NCBI GenBank assembly: GCA_013112725.1 | Contig: JABFFZ010000060.1 | Location: 1-35,235, forward strand | Direction: 5' to 3' | Source of the DNA: Chloroflexota bacterium | Lineage (GTDB): Bacteria > Chloroflexota > Anaerolineae > Promineifilales > Promineifilaceae | DNA: 35,235 bases | Part shown: positions 25,626 through 34,600 of the stretch, in pieces | How positions within the stretch are numbered: the stretch's first letter is position 1 | Layout: every line of letters begins with the position of its first letter | Position numbers and translations under genes: made by a program | Notes under the pieces: model-generated | Seen by the model: only the letters and a program-made list of their open reading frames with translations | Database searches by the model: none | Told to the model about the DNA's origin: nothing

Positions 25626-27140
25626 TTAACCACCCACCGGGTTCGGTTCTGGGCCGCGCGTGGCCCAACCATCCGCATATGCCAGTTCAATCCACCCCCA
25701 TTCCCCCTTATTATCCCTTGGGATGCGGTTTGGGCGGCGTTCGGCCAGTAATTCACCCAGGGGCGCTCCGTTACGCTGCGCCCACCTCCCGGCCCAATTG
25801 ACCCACAAAGAATCAATACCAGGTGTCAATCCGGCGGCCTCCAGTTCAAGAGACGACTCCAACTGTTTCGTATCAGGCGACAAATCTGGCATCAATATCA
25901 CAAGTTTGTGGGGATATTGCCCGCTGCGTAATTCTTTGTCTCGTGGCGTATGCACCACTTCGATGCCGTTCTTAAACTGGTCAAAATTTGTATACAGCGC
26001 CGGCAACTGTGCCGCCTCACAAATAGTTGATAGGCTGTTCTCATCTCCTGACCAACGTGGATATGCCAGGTCCGCGGGCATCCAGGGAGATAACATGTTG
26101 AGGATCTCCTGCACCATACCATCCAGCGGTTTGTTATTCGTGTCCAGGTTGCCGCCGGGTGAACGAACATCTTCCAGGCTGAGAGTCTGGTTTGTGGTGG
26201 TAAACGTAATCGGGGTTTTTGTCTCCTCAGACCGGCCCAGGTAGCTGTCCCGACGTCCGCGCCAACGTGTTTCCAATAACAGGGCCAGGCCGGTATCTCG
26301 ATGAACGTCTGAATTAACCAGAGTTTTTGTATAAATGTCTGGCCTGATGACGGGAACCGGATCCTCATAATCAATGTAGGCTTTGGTAAACTCGTCAATT
26401 GGGTCGTCTAGCTGCAAGTCTTGAAAATCAATAGCCATCACCGGCCCGGCCACCAGGCAGCCATAAACATCAGCAAATGTCTCTTCCAACCAATTCCGCA
26501 AGTATTTCGGGTGGTGTTTTGTTTTGTCTTGTAGAAAGGTCGAAATCGGTTGCCGGTTGTGGTTGCCATGCCGGTACACGTAATGGGCCACTTCGTGCGG
26601 GATAGCCAGAAAATCACGCGAAATGTGAATGGCCGTGAACGGTAGCCCCACAATGGCCACATCGGCATAGGGGATGACACGGACTGAGGTAGATTTTTGG
26701 AAGTAGGTCAGCACCGTGACATCTGCCGGGATTGCCCCCCCATGGATAGCCGGTTGCAAGGCTAACTGCCCCAGAGCATCGGCCAGTTGCAAAGCCTGTT
26801 TCATCACGGCCGTGCCTGCCAGACGTTGATTCCAGGCCCGTTCAATCACCTCTAAATCAAAGGCGATCTGGTCAATGATGGAGCGTAAAACGGCCGCCGG
26901 CGGGTATTTTTCCCGGTCTTCGTGCAATGTCAGTGGGCTGTCCGCCAGAAAACCTTGATAAAAATAGGTGAAGTGTGACTTGCCAAAAGACCTCAACCTT
27001 TGCAGCAGGTGATAAATTGTCGCCTTTCGCGGAAAATCTGGGCCGCCGTGCTCGCCATATTTGGCCAGCAAATCGCTCATTGTTGTGTCTAGCGTTTGCC
27101 AGCGATCTTTCCATACTTGCAATTCTTCAACCGGTCGCAT
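25626..27140 (-). CDS. Putative HExxH metallopeptidase, family not recognised
   Basis: A 504-aa soluble protein. The one clear motif is HEVAHYVYRHG at residues 182-192, followed by EETFADVYG at 219-227. That resembles the zinc-binding HExxH plus downstream Glu/Asp of gluzincin-type peptidases. The N-terminal 150 residues are helical and the C-terminal half has no recognisable domain. No signal peptide is visible, so a cytosolic peptidase or a peptidase-like scaffold are both possible. GGAGG precedes the ATG. It converges with the SARP regulator, with only 16 bp between stop codons. It has the look of a conserved but uncharacterised accessory gene. Confidence 0.7.
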   Translation of the reverse strand: MRPVEELQVWKDRWQTLDTTMSDLLAKYGEHGGPDFPRKATIYHLLQRLRSFGKSHFTYFYQGFLADSPLTLHEDREKYPPAAVLRSIIDQIAFDLEVIERAWNQRLAGTAVMKQALQLADALGQLALQPAIHGGAIPADVTVLTYFQKSTSVRVIPYADVAIVGLPFTAIHISRDFLAIPHEVAHYVYRHGNHNRQPISTFLQDKTKHHPKYLRNWLEETFADVYGCLVAGPVMAIDFQDLQLDDPIDEFTKAYIDYEDPVPVIRPDIYTKTLVNSDVHRDTGLALLLETRWRGRRDSYLGRSEETKTPITFTTTNQTLSLEDVRSPGGNLDTNNKPLDGMVQEILNMLSPWMPADLAYPRWSGDENSLSTICEAAQLPALYTNFDQFKNGIEVVHTPRDKELRSGQYPHKLVILMPDLSPDTKQLESSLELEAAGLTPGIDSLWVNWAGRWAQRNGAPLGELLAERRPNRIPRDNKGEWGWIELAYADGWATRGPEPNPVGG

Positions 27141-27331
27141 TTTATTTGCCTCCTGTTACACAATCGAGTAATCCGAAATCTGATAACTGTGATGATAGGC
27201 TTTCATCGTTAAGTCAACGTTTAACTATCACAGCATATCTGCTTTGACCTCACCTTTTTCTGTGTGCGTGGTGTGTTACAATTGCTGGTATATTTTGTAT
27301 CCATGCTATTCACAACGATTAAGGAGGAGAA

Positions 27332-27687
27332 ATGGATCGCCCAACCGGTGTTTATCTGATTTCGTTTTTGCAGGTGTTTTTGGGGGCCTATTTGCTGTCG
27401 GTGGCCTTTTTTGACTTTGTTTACGGCAGCTTTTTTGACGGCAATACGCTGCTGGCCAGTCTGGCGCTGGTGACCGGCGTCATTAACTTTGTGTTGGGGC
27501 TTGGCATTTGGGGGGTGAAGGGCTGGGCCTGGATGTTAACGCTGATTTTTCCGTTTGTGCATATGCCCGCGAATTTCTGTCTTATTTTCTGGCCGACCAA
27601 TACCTCGGCTTTTTCAGCCTGATCCTCAGTGTAGTCATCATCTATTACCTCACCCGCCCGGAAATTCGGAAACTGTTTGGAAAGTAA
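27332..27687 (+). pseudogene. Small membrane protein split by a frameshift
   Basis: The gene starts with AGGAGG-ATG and encodes at least three hydrophobic segments (LISFLQVFLGAYLLSVAFFDF, LASLALVTGVINFVLGLGIWG, WAWMLTLIFPF). In that frame it stops at 27622 after 96 residues with an unnatural tail. From about 27560 the next frame stays open to TAA at 27687 and reads a proper fourth segment and tail (FFSLILSVVIIYYLTRPEIRKLFGK). YYLTRPxVxxxFG endings are common in small multi-pass families. A single-base loss between about 27555 and 27600 explains this. A slippery heptamer for programmed frameshifting is not seen. Confidence 0.75.
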
Positions 27688-27697
27688 TGTTAGTTGG

Positions 27698-27721
27698 GTA
27701 ATTGGGTGATTACCCAATTAC
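27698..27721. terminator. Octad palindrome (family A, copy 5)
   Basis: GTAATTGGGT (27698-27707) pairs perfectly with ACCCAATTAC (27712-27721) around GATT. It starts 10 nt after the TAA of the restored membrane-protein frame and lies before the Mrr gene. Confidence 0.65.
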
Positions 27722-27744
27722 TCAATTACCTGATTTCCTTCGCC

Positions 27745-28413
27745 ATGTTAGCCCGGTACGAAGTCCGTATTTTTCAAAATGGGTTCCACCTGCGGCCTGA
27801 TGAAAAGGGACAACCGGTGGGTCACGGCCGTACCCTCATCATCATCCTCACGGCCGTTTACCTGCTCTGGCTCTTTGTGCACCTCATCAGCCAGCCGCCC
27901 TGGCTGGCGCAGTTGCCGCCATCTTTGCTGGAGCTGCTGCGGCTGGCGGAAATCGCCGGCTTCATCACCCTGGCGTTGATGTGGGGGCTGCTCTGGCGTC
28001 AGCCGCGTGACAATCCGGTCACGGCCGTTATCCCTCTCGACCTGGAGCAGCTATACGCCCTGCAACCCTACGAATTTGAACAGTATGTGGCCGAACTCTT
28101 CCGGCAAAAGGGATACCGGGTGAAATTGCACGGCCGTCGTGGAGATAATGGCGTAGATTTGCGGCTGACCCAGGCTAACGGCAAGGAAGCGATTGTGCAG
28201 TGCAAACGATACCGCAAAAGCGTTGGGCCGGATATTGTGCGCGAATTGTATGGCACACTGGTGCATGAGCGCGTGGCACACGCTTTTCTGGTGACAACGG
28301 CCGATATTTCCGACGCTGCCCGCGCCTGGGCACAGGGCAAACCAATGACGCTAATTGACGGCCGTAGCCTGGCGCACATTGCCGCCGTGATGCGGGAAAA
28401 GGGTGGTAATTGA
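27745..28413 (+). CDS. Membrane-anchored Mrr-type restriction endonuclease
   Basis: A 222-aa protein. Residues about 30-48 and 63-85 are transmembrane helices. Residues 105-215 form an Mrr-like PD-(D/E)xK nuclease domain, with FEQYVAELFRQKGYRVKLHG, catalytic Asp138 in NGVDLRL, and Gln152-Cys-Lys154 in VQCKRY as the QxK pair. The nuclease face should be cytosolic next to the membrane. Such proteins may cleave modified or incoming DNA; no methylase is encoded nearby, which fits a modification-dependent or solitary enzyme. The ATG at 27745 is chosen because earlier codons translate the palindrome. The TGA stop lies in the family A palindrome. Confidence 0.88.
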   Translation: MLARYEVRIFQNGFHLRPDEKGQPVGHGRTLIIILTAVYLLWLFVHLISQPPWLAQLPPSLLELLRLAEIAGFITLALMWGLLWRQPRDNPVTAVIPLDLEQLYALQPYEFEQYVAELFRQKGYRVKLHGRRGDNGVDLRLTQANGKEAIVQCKRYRKSVGPDIVRELYGTLVHERVAHAFLVTTADISDAARAWAQGKPMTLIDGRSLAHIAAVMREKGGN

Positions 28414-28446
28414 GTAATTGGGTAATTACCTAATTACTCAATTACC
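28405..28446. terminator. Near-perfect 42-bp octad palindrome (family A, copy 6)
   Basis: GGTAATTGAGTAATT (28405-28419) and AATTACTCAATTACC (28432-28446) are perfect complements, and the inner GGTAATTACC is itself palindromic. The Mrr TGA (28411-28413) lies in the left arm and the facing permease TAG is at 28450-28452. Bidirectional terminator candidate. Confidence 0.75.
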
Positions 28447-28449
28447 TGC

Positions 28450-29184
28450 CTACCGGCTTATCACCTTTTGGAAGCGGCGAAACAGCCAGACCACCAGGAT
28501 TGACTGGGAAAGCAACCCGGCGAACATAAATCCCCAGGTATTCTGCCCGGCTAACAGCAGCCAGAACACTTTGACCGGCCAATAGGTGGGCAGCAACCCC
28601 AACACTAATTGCCACGGCATCTGCATAAACCAGGCGGCTAACGGCACAATCAAGAAAATACCCAACCCTTTCATCAAGGCAAAGCCCTGCACCTTGTTGG
28701 CAGCAAAAGCGGCCAGCAGTAGCATGTAAATGGGGGCGAGCGGGGCGGCGGCAACGGCCGTGACCACCATCTCTCCCAACGACAACCCCGGTACACCCAC
28801 TACCCAGAGCACCGGCGGCGTCAGCAGCAGGCTGAGCGCCATGGGCACGCCAATCCGGTAGGCGGCATAACCGGCGAGCGGCAGCGGCGTCACTTGCAGC
28901 GCCAACAACGTGCGGTCATCCCGTTCATCCAGCAGCAAAAAGCCCACCACCGCGCCATATAGCACCGGGATCAGCAGCGCGATATAGGCATAGAACAGGG
29001 GCAGATACGGCCGTATATCCACGCCAAAATTCGCCGCCGCCAGTTGCCCCGCCCAGGGCAGCACAAATCGGAAAATGAGCGCCAAAAACAGCGGCGCAAA
29101 CAGCATCCAGCGCAGCATGGGATCGCGCCGGGTGTTACGGCCGTCAATCGGCCCCAATGTTTTGATAATTGTTAGAGCATTCAT
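28450..29184 (-). CDS. ABC transporter permease (ABC-2 type)
   Basis: A 244-aa membrane protein with about six hydrophobic helices and an N-terminal cytosolic start (MNALTIIKTLGPIDGRNTRR). It resembles the permeases of fluoroquinolone or antibiotic exporters of the ABC-2 group. It is the last gene of the TetR-ATPase-permease-permease operon. Both permeases are needed to form the channel with the ATPase at 30022. The ATG at 29184 is preferred because the longer frame translates a heptad array. The ribosome-binding site is weak. Confidence 0.85.
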   Translation of the reverse strand: MNALTIIKTLGPIDGRNTRRDPMLRWMLFAPLFLALIFRFVLPWAGQLAAANFGVDIRPYLPLFYAYIALLIPVLYGAVVGFLLLDERDDRTLLALQVTPLPLAGYAAYRIGVPMALSLLLTPPVLWVVGVPGLSLGEMVVTAVAAAPLAPIYMLLLAAFAANKVQGFALMKGLGIFLIVPLAAWFMQMPWQLVLGLLPTYWPVKVFWLLLAGQNTWGFMFAGLLSQSILVVWLFRRFQKVISR

Positions 29185-29197
29185 AGTCCATAAACAG

Positions 29198-29248
29198 GTG
29201 GCAAGTAGCAAGTGATCACGCGTCACTCGTCACTCGTCACCTTTCACA
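29198..29248. repeat. Heptad array between the two permease genes
   Basis: Plus-strand 7-nt units AGGTGGC, AAGTAGC, AAGTGAT, CACGCGT, CACTCGT, CACTCGT, CACCTTT. On the minus strand these are GTGACGA-type units, and the TGA of the upstream permease is part of the first one (GTGAAAG). Confidence 0.65.
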
Positions 29249-29966
29249 TCGCCAAACCACGTGGCAAAATGACAAAACGGTAAAAAGCGCGCCGCGCCAA
29301 CCGGTAAAGGATAGCCACCCACACCGCGCCATAGACCACGCCATACAGCCACGTCCAGGCCGGCATCGGTTGGAAAGCGCCGGTCAACAGCAGCAGCGGC
29401 GCCTGCACCGGGTGTAGGTACATCAGCGGTGTGTCTACCAGGCCAAAGTATTGCAACAGCGGGATGGATAACACCATTGCCCAGAACACCGAAGGGAAAA
29501 TAAAGCTGTTCACCGACTCATACCGGATGACCAGCATAAAGCTGTATAAAGCATTGATGAAGCTGAGCAGCACAATACCCGCCGCCAGCAACAAGGGATT
29601 GAAATAGACGCCAACACCAGCCGTGACAACCACGGCCGTGACAATCACCCCATTCTCCACCAGCGTCAACAGCGCCAGGGACAGCAGTTTGGCCCACAGA
29701 TACTCACCCTGGCGCAGCGGCGTCAGCACCAGCCCGGTCAAAACGCCATCATCCTTTTCCAGCAGCACCAGCGCCGCCATAAAGTAAAAAGTATTCATGG
29801 TCATATTGCCCATCACCAACACCGGCATCGCCAGCGGCCAATATGCCGCCGGTAGATATTGCAGCCCGATAATGAACAACACCGCCACAAACCCCGCCGC
29901 ATAATAAAACCCATTCCGAAATTGCAGCCGCACTTCCCACCGTATGGCCGACCATAATCGCCTCAT
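29244..29966 (-). CDS. ABC transporter permease (ABC-2 type)
   Basis: A 240-aa membrane protein with about six transmembrane segments after a cytosolic MRRLWSAIRWEVRLQFRNG start, typical of ABC-2 exporter subunits. AGGAGG lies just upstream of the ATG at 29966, which decides against the slightly longer frame. It is followed by the second permease after 59 bp. The two differ in sequence, so the exporter is likely a heteromer. The stop TGA is the start of a heptad array. Confidence 0.87.
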   Translation of the reverse strand: MRRLWSAIRWEVRLQFRNGFYYAAGFVAVLFIIGLQYLPAAYWPLAMPVLVMGNMTMNTFYFMAALVLLEKDDGVLTGLVLTPLRQGEYLWAKLLSLALLTLVENGVIVTAVVVTAGVGVYFNPLLLAAGIVLLSFINALYSFMLVIRYESVNSFIFPSVFWAMVLSIPLLQYFGLVDTPLMYLHPVQAPLLLLTGAFQPMPAWTWLYGVVYGAVWVAILYRLARRAFYRFVILPRGLAM

Positions 29967-29976
29967 TTGCCACCTC

Positions 29977-30025
29977 CTGTCACTGCTCACCGCTCACCGC
30001 TCACTTCTCACCGCTCACCGCTCAC
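29977..30025. repeat. Seven copies of a GTGAGCG heptanucleotide
   Basis: On the minus strand seven tandem 7-nt units: GTGAGCG x2, GTGAGAA, GTGAGCG x2, GTGAGCA, GTGACAG. The TGA stop of the ATPase gene lies in the first unit and the last unit runs into the GGAGG of the next permease. Copy number therefore sets the distance between stop and ribosome-binding site. Confidence 0.8.
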
Positions 30026-30876
30026 TGCAACCGTCGTCCGGTCACGGCAATAAAAATATCATCCAACGTCGCTTCCTGGGTGTGCATGGTCTGGATGGAA
30101 CCAGATTGCAGCAGGTCTTGAAAACGGCCGTTGCCGCCCAACCCCACCAGCGCAAACTGATCCCGTTCCAGGTGGCCGTTTAGCTGGAATTCCACCTGCA
30201 CCTGGGCACGGCCGTATTGCAATTTCAAGGCGCGCGGCGAATCAATCAGCCGGATTTGCCCATCCATAATAAAGGCCACCCGGTCACATAATTCGTCAGC
30301 CACAAACATATCATGCGTCGTCAGAAAGACCGTTGCCCCTCGCGCCTGTTGCGCCCGGATCAACTCCTTGATATGCCGGGCATTCACCGGGTCCAGTCCC
30401 GATGTCGGTTCATCCAGAAAGAGCAAGTCGGGTCGGTGCAGCAGCGCCCGCGCCACCCCCAACCGGTTTTTCATCCCCTTGGAATACTGGGAAACGAGCA
30501 TATCGCCATCTTCGCCCAGCCCCACCATCTCTAACAACGTTTGGGGATCATAGGTTTCACCGCTGTACAAGGCGCGGAAGTAGGTCAGGTTTTCCCGCCC
30601 GGTCAACTTCTGGTAATGGTTGGGCAGTTCAAAGGAGACGCCGATATGCTCATAATAGGCTAAGTCCCAATCGCGTACCTCTTTGCCCCGCACCCGGACG
30701 CTGCCGGTATACTCTTTGTAAAGGCCGTTCAACACCTTTTGCGTGGTAGATTTACCGGCGCCGCTGGGCCCTAAAAAGCCCAGGATTTCGCCCGGCTCTA
30801 CCTGAAACGATACATCGCGCACAGCGGGTACGGCCGTGCCGGGATAGGTAAACGTGAGATTTTCGACAAGGATCAT
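30022..30876 (-). CDS. ABC transporter ATP-binding protein
   Basis: A 284-aa nucleotide-binding subunit of an ABC-2 exporter. Walker A GPSGAGKS is at 36-43, the signature YSKGMKNRLGVARAL starts near 131, Walker B LLFLDEPTSGLD starts near 151 and the switch His is in TTHD. The Q-loop position reads SFELPNHY, with a Glu rather than the usual Gln, as seen in some drug-exporter relatives. It follows the TetR gene by 11 bp and precedes the two permease genes. It powers export of an unknown, possibly toxic, substrate. The ribosome-binding site is weak. Confidence 0.93.
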   Translation of the reverse strand: MILVENLTFTYPGTAVPAVRDVSFQVEPGEILGFLGPSGAGKSTTQKVLNGLYKEYTGSVRVRGKEVRDWDLAYYEHIGVSFELPNHYQKLTGRENLTYFRALYSGETYDPQTLLEMVGLGEDGDMLVSQYSKGMKNRLGVARALLHRPDLLFLDEPTSGLDPVNARHIKELIRAQQARGATVFLTTHDMFVADELCDRVAFIMDGQIRLIDSPRALKLQYGRAQVQVEFQLNGHLERDQFALVGLGGNGRFQDLLQSGSIQTMHTQEATLDDIFIAVTGRRLQ

Positions 30877-30887
30877 TGTTTTCTCTT

Positions 30888-31505
30888 TTATGGCGTTAAC
30901 ATCCGGCGCAGCAGGTCGCTGATTTGGGCGGCAGCCGATTGCAGTTCGGCCATGGTGAGCGGCGTGGTGCGGCCAAAGAGCCAGCGGTCATGGGCATCAT
31001 CTACGGCCGTGACCACCGCCGCCAACAACTCATCCGGCAAATCGGTACGCACTGCCCCCAGCGCCTGCCCCCGCTGCAACAGCGCCGCCATCAGTTGCCC
31101 CACTGCCTGCATCAGCGCCGCCAGTTGGCCATCGGCAGCCAGGGCCTCGGCGCTGGGGCCGCTGGTTTTGAGCAGACCCAATACCCAGGGACGGTCAGCA
31201 AACGCCGTAAATTGCTGCTGGTAAAGGTCCGTCACGGCCGTCCAGAAATTGGCCGCCGTCAGCACGGATACATCCAAGTTGATAGCTTGCAAAACCGTGA
31301 GTCCGTAATAGTGTACGGCCGTCAGGTACACATCTACCTTATCGTCAAAATAGTAATACGCCGCCCCTTTGCTGATGCCCGCCGTCTCCAAAATCCGGTT
31401 CAACGATGCCTGGGCATAGCCGTAAGTAGCAAACTCTTGCGCCGCCGCTTCCAAGATACGCTCGCGTTTCTCCGGCGCTAATTTTTCAAATCGTGGTCGG
31501 GGCAT
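30888..31505 (-). CDS. TetR-family transcriptional regulator
   Basis: A 205-aa repressor. The helix-turn-helix is in residues about 12-55 (RERILEAAAQEFATYGY, then SLNRILETAGISKGAAYYYF). The C-terminal helices form the ligand pocket and dimer face. It is the first gene of the exporter operon and very likely represses its own promoter, because an 18-bp near-palindrome lies between the promoter and the gene. The inducer is unknown and may be the exported compound. There is no obvious Shine-Dalgarno before the ATG at 31505 (GAGGTG is a partial match). Confidence 0.93.
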   Translation of the reverse strand: MPRPRFEKLAPEKRERILEAAAQEFATYGYAQASLNRILETAGISKGAAYYYFDDKVDVYLTAVHYYGLTVLQAINLDVSVLTAANFWTAVTDLYQQQFTAFADRPWVLGLLKTSGPSAEALAADGQLAALMQAVGQLMAALLQRGQALGAVRTDLPDELLAAVVTAVDDAHDRWLFGRTTPLTMAELQSAAAQISDLLRRMLTP

Positions 31506-31542
31506 TCACACCTCACTCGTTTTGCCAGATTAAACCATATAG

Positions 31543-31573
31543 TTAGACTGTTAAATTAGACCGTACAGTCTAA
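31543..31573 (-). promoter_or_regulatory. TetR operator
   Basis: An 18-bp palindrome at 31556-31573, of the form TTAGAC-Y-GTAC-R-GTCTAA with two symmetric mismatches, preceded by another half-site TTAGACTGT at 31543-31551. That half-site also pairs perfectly with ACAGTCTAA at 31565-31573. It lies immediately downstream of the -10 box, where bound TetR would block transcription. Confidence 0.7.
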
Positions 31574-31574
31574 A

Positions 31575-31603
31575 ATAATACTGTCGTTTATGAACTTTGT
31601 CAA
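31575..31603 (-). promoter_or_regulatory. Promoter of the TetR-ABC operon
   Basis: On the minus strand a perfect TTGACA (31598-31603), 17-bp spacer and TATTAT (31575-31580). This is the best sigma-70-like promoter in the window. Confidence 0.75.
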
Positions 31604-31617
31604 GAGGGGGAAAAAGC

Positions 31618-31664
31618 GGAGGGGAGGCTTTAGCCGACGCTATGTCGGCTAAAGCCTCCCCTCC
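31618..31664 (-). terminator. GGAGG-CTTTAG hairpin, copy 2, terminator of the BNR gene
   Basis: Arms 31618-31638 and 31644-31664 are perfect 21-bp complements with a 5-nt loop. On the minus strand the stem is followed by GCTTTTT. It lies 19 nt after the BNR gene stop. A diverged copy is at 5952-5999. Confidence 0.75.
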
Positions 31665-31683
31665 GGTGGAAACACAAACCCGG

Positions 31684-34600
31684 TCAGGGCTTCAGCGTGG
31701 CGGGCAAGTAAACCGTATGGAAGGCGGGGGCATTCACCATATGGAACCACCAGGCTCCCTGCCCATCGGTGCCCACAAACACCTTGTCCGGCGTTACAAA
31801 ATTCGCATCAACAGACCGCACGCGCGTGGGTGTAAAGCCCTGAGCCATGTGGAACCATTTGCCGGAATAATCAGGCGAGACCCACATACCCTGCCCCACA
31901 CTACCGGCAAAGATGTCGCCTGTGCCTTCCAGGGTATGGTCTACCGCCCGGAAAGAAAGTCCCACCAACGCCGAATCATTCACCGCCTGCCAGGTGACGC
32001 CGCCATCCACACTGCGCGAAAGTCCGGCAACGGCCGTGCCCCCCGTAAAGGCAGATACGCCGGCATTGGCCGCATACACGTGCGTTGCCTGGGCCACATC
32101 CGGCGCATTACTCAGGCCAAACACCAACGTAGAAGGTTCCCCGGTTGCGGCGCTCCAGTTAAAGCCATTCACATCGCTGGCATAATACACCCCATCCCCG
32201 TAGGTTGCGGCGACAAGCCGATTTGTCACTCCTGGCACGCGCTCAATATCCAAAATGATATTTTCGGTGGGATTGCCACCCAGCAGGCCACGTGTCCAGT
32301 TCACACCGGCATTATTACTTACGTAAATCCCATCGGCCGTGGCAATCGCCAGACGGTCATAATTGCCCGTGCGTGATTCCACATCAAACACCGGCTGCGC
32401 AAAGGGAGGTAAATCTGTTGTTGGTAGCGCTTCCCAGGAGACACCCTGGTTGTAGCTAACAAACAGCGCCCAACCACTGTAAAACGTGCCCGCATACAGC
32501 ACCGTACCACTGGGGCCAATGGTTGCTTTGAGCGCATATACAAATGGCAAAGATAACCCTTTATTCGCCTGCGCCCACGTCTTACCGCCATCGGTGCTGC
32601 GGAATATGCCGGAACCCCACGTGCCCGCATAAACCAGCGTGGGATTGTTGGGGTCTGCTTCCATATCCAGGACATATGTGTTTTGCATGCCGCTGGTGTG
32701 CCTGACAAATGTGCTGCCGCCATCCACTGTCTTGAAGACGCCACCCCCATAATAAAAAGGTCCCCAGTAATACTGCTGCGCACCGGCATAAGCAACGGCC
32801 GTGTCCGTGGGATGCAGCGCCAATCCGCTCACGGTTAGGTCGGGGAAGGCCGCGTCAGCCACCGTCCAATTATCACCACCGTCCACACTTTTCCAGACAT
32901 AGTAAAGGCCGGTCGCAAAGACGATGTTCGGGTTCAGGCGTGAAATTTCGATATTGAGCAGATTTGTTTCTGTTAACCCATTATTGCTAGGGTTCCAGTT
33001 TTGGCCGCCGTCCGTCGTTTTCATCACCCCCTGGCCAACAGTAGCTGCCAGCACCGTATTAGGGGTTGTGGGATGCACGGCAAACTGGGAAACGACGTTT
33101 GTCACCATGGCATTACCAGCTACCATTGTCCAATTGAGGCCGCCATTGGTCGAGCGGAAGATGCCGCCATTGGTACCCCAATCTCCCCTGGAAGCATAGG
33201 CGATATTGGGTGAAGAAGGTGAAAAGGCGATGGCCCGCCCGCTGCTCAAGGTGGCGCCGGGCATATCCAATTCGGCCCATGAATCTCCACCATCCTGGGT
33301 AAGATAAAACCCACGCCCGGAAACAGCCACAATCAGCCGGTTGGCATCGGTGGGGTGAATGGCCAGGTAACGCGCCGGTACCCACTGAATGGCTAATGGC
33401 ACGCGGAATGTTTCATCATCCGTTTCAAAAAGTGGGGCGGTCAGGTCAAGCTGCTGTTTGAAATCTATGGCTGTGTCCACCACGGCTGTGTCCACCCCCT
33501 CCTCTGCACTGGCAAATGGTTCTGCTAGAGACAGCCCTTCGGCCAGGCGCATGTAAGGCGCCGGGCCAATCTGATGAACCCATTCACCTTCCACCAAATG
33601 GACGGCCGTTCCATAGATGGCGTCTGGCAAAGAACGAAGCAGCGACCAATTGCTGCCGCCGTCGGTGCTTTTATACACACCATCCCCCCAGGTGGAAATG
33701 TAAACCGTTTGGGCGCTGCTGGGCGAAATCACCACATTCGTCACTTCCAGACCACCAAACGTCCCCAGGCCGTTCAGCCGCGGTGACCAACTGCTGCCGC
33801 CATTGGTGCTTTTATAAACGCCCTCAGTGGTGGCGGCATAAACAGTGTTAGGCGCAGTGGTATCAATGGTCAGTTCGTTAATGGTGGGTGACGGCCGTTC
33901 CGGTCCCCGGTGCATCCATTGATCCCCTTCAATAACAGAGAGCTTCAGGTCACCCCCTGCTCCCCCGCCATAAGCCGCCACCTGCATATAATAGGATGTG
34001 CCCGCTCTGGCGTTAAACTCTAAATGGCTTTGCAACCCCGCCCCTGAATCATCATCACAGGCCACATTCGTCAAACTACCAGGCGTCCCCGTCCACACGG
34101 CCAACATCGTGTCGAAATTACTGCCATTGGTATGGGCCACTATAGAAACATCGGCCGATGGCACAAAACGGTACCAGACCGATTTATTGCCCTGATTGGG
34201 TATGCCCGGGCAGGGGAAAATCGGATCATCCGGGCTGGTGGAGGCCGATGTGGTCCTCACCTCATTCAGATAAGGCAGGTTGGACACCGTGCGCGGGTTA
34301 ACAAAGAGGTCGTGCGGCGGCACGCCATGGATGACAAAGGGGAAACCTTGTTGTGTGCCCGTGCCGCTATCCAAAGCTTCACCCCAAGAAGTTGAAGTTG
34401 GATCATATTGCAGGCCGTTGCCGGTGCTGCTTTCGCCCCACATGGTGATGGGCACGGCCCACGGGCCGGAGGCCAATGAGCCATCCACCTGCCAATCCAG
34501 CCAATAGGTGCCGGGCGCTAAATGAAAGCCCGCGCTGGCCACAACCGTCATCACAGGCCGGTCTATGGCGCTGCCCGATGTGGCTTCGGTAACACGGTAG

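Noticed and set aside
27332..27622. Programmed -1 frameshifting in the membrane protein gene
   Set aside because: The T-rich stretch ATTTTTCC does not meet the X-XXY-YYZ rule in the zero frame, and no downstream pseudoknot is evident, so mutation or a base error is simpler.
29977..30025. A CRISPR array or spacer repeats
   Set aside because: Units are only 7 nt with no spacers, and no cas genes are present.
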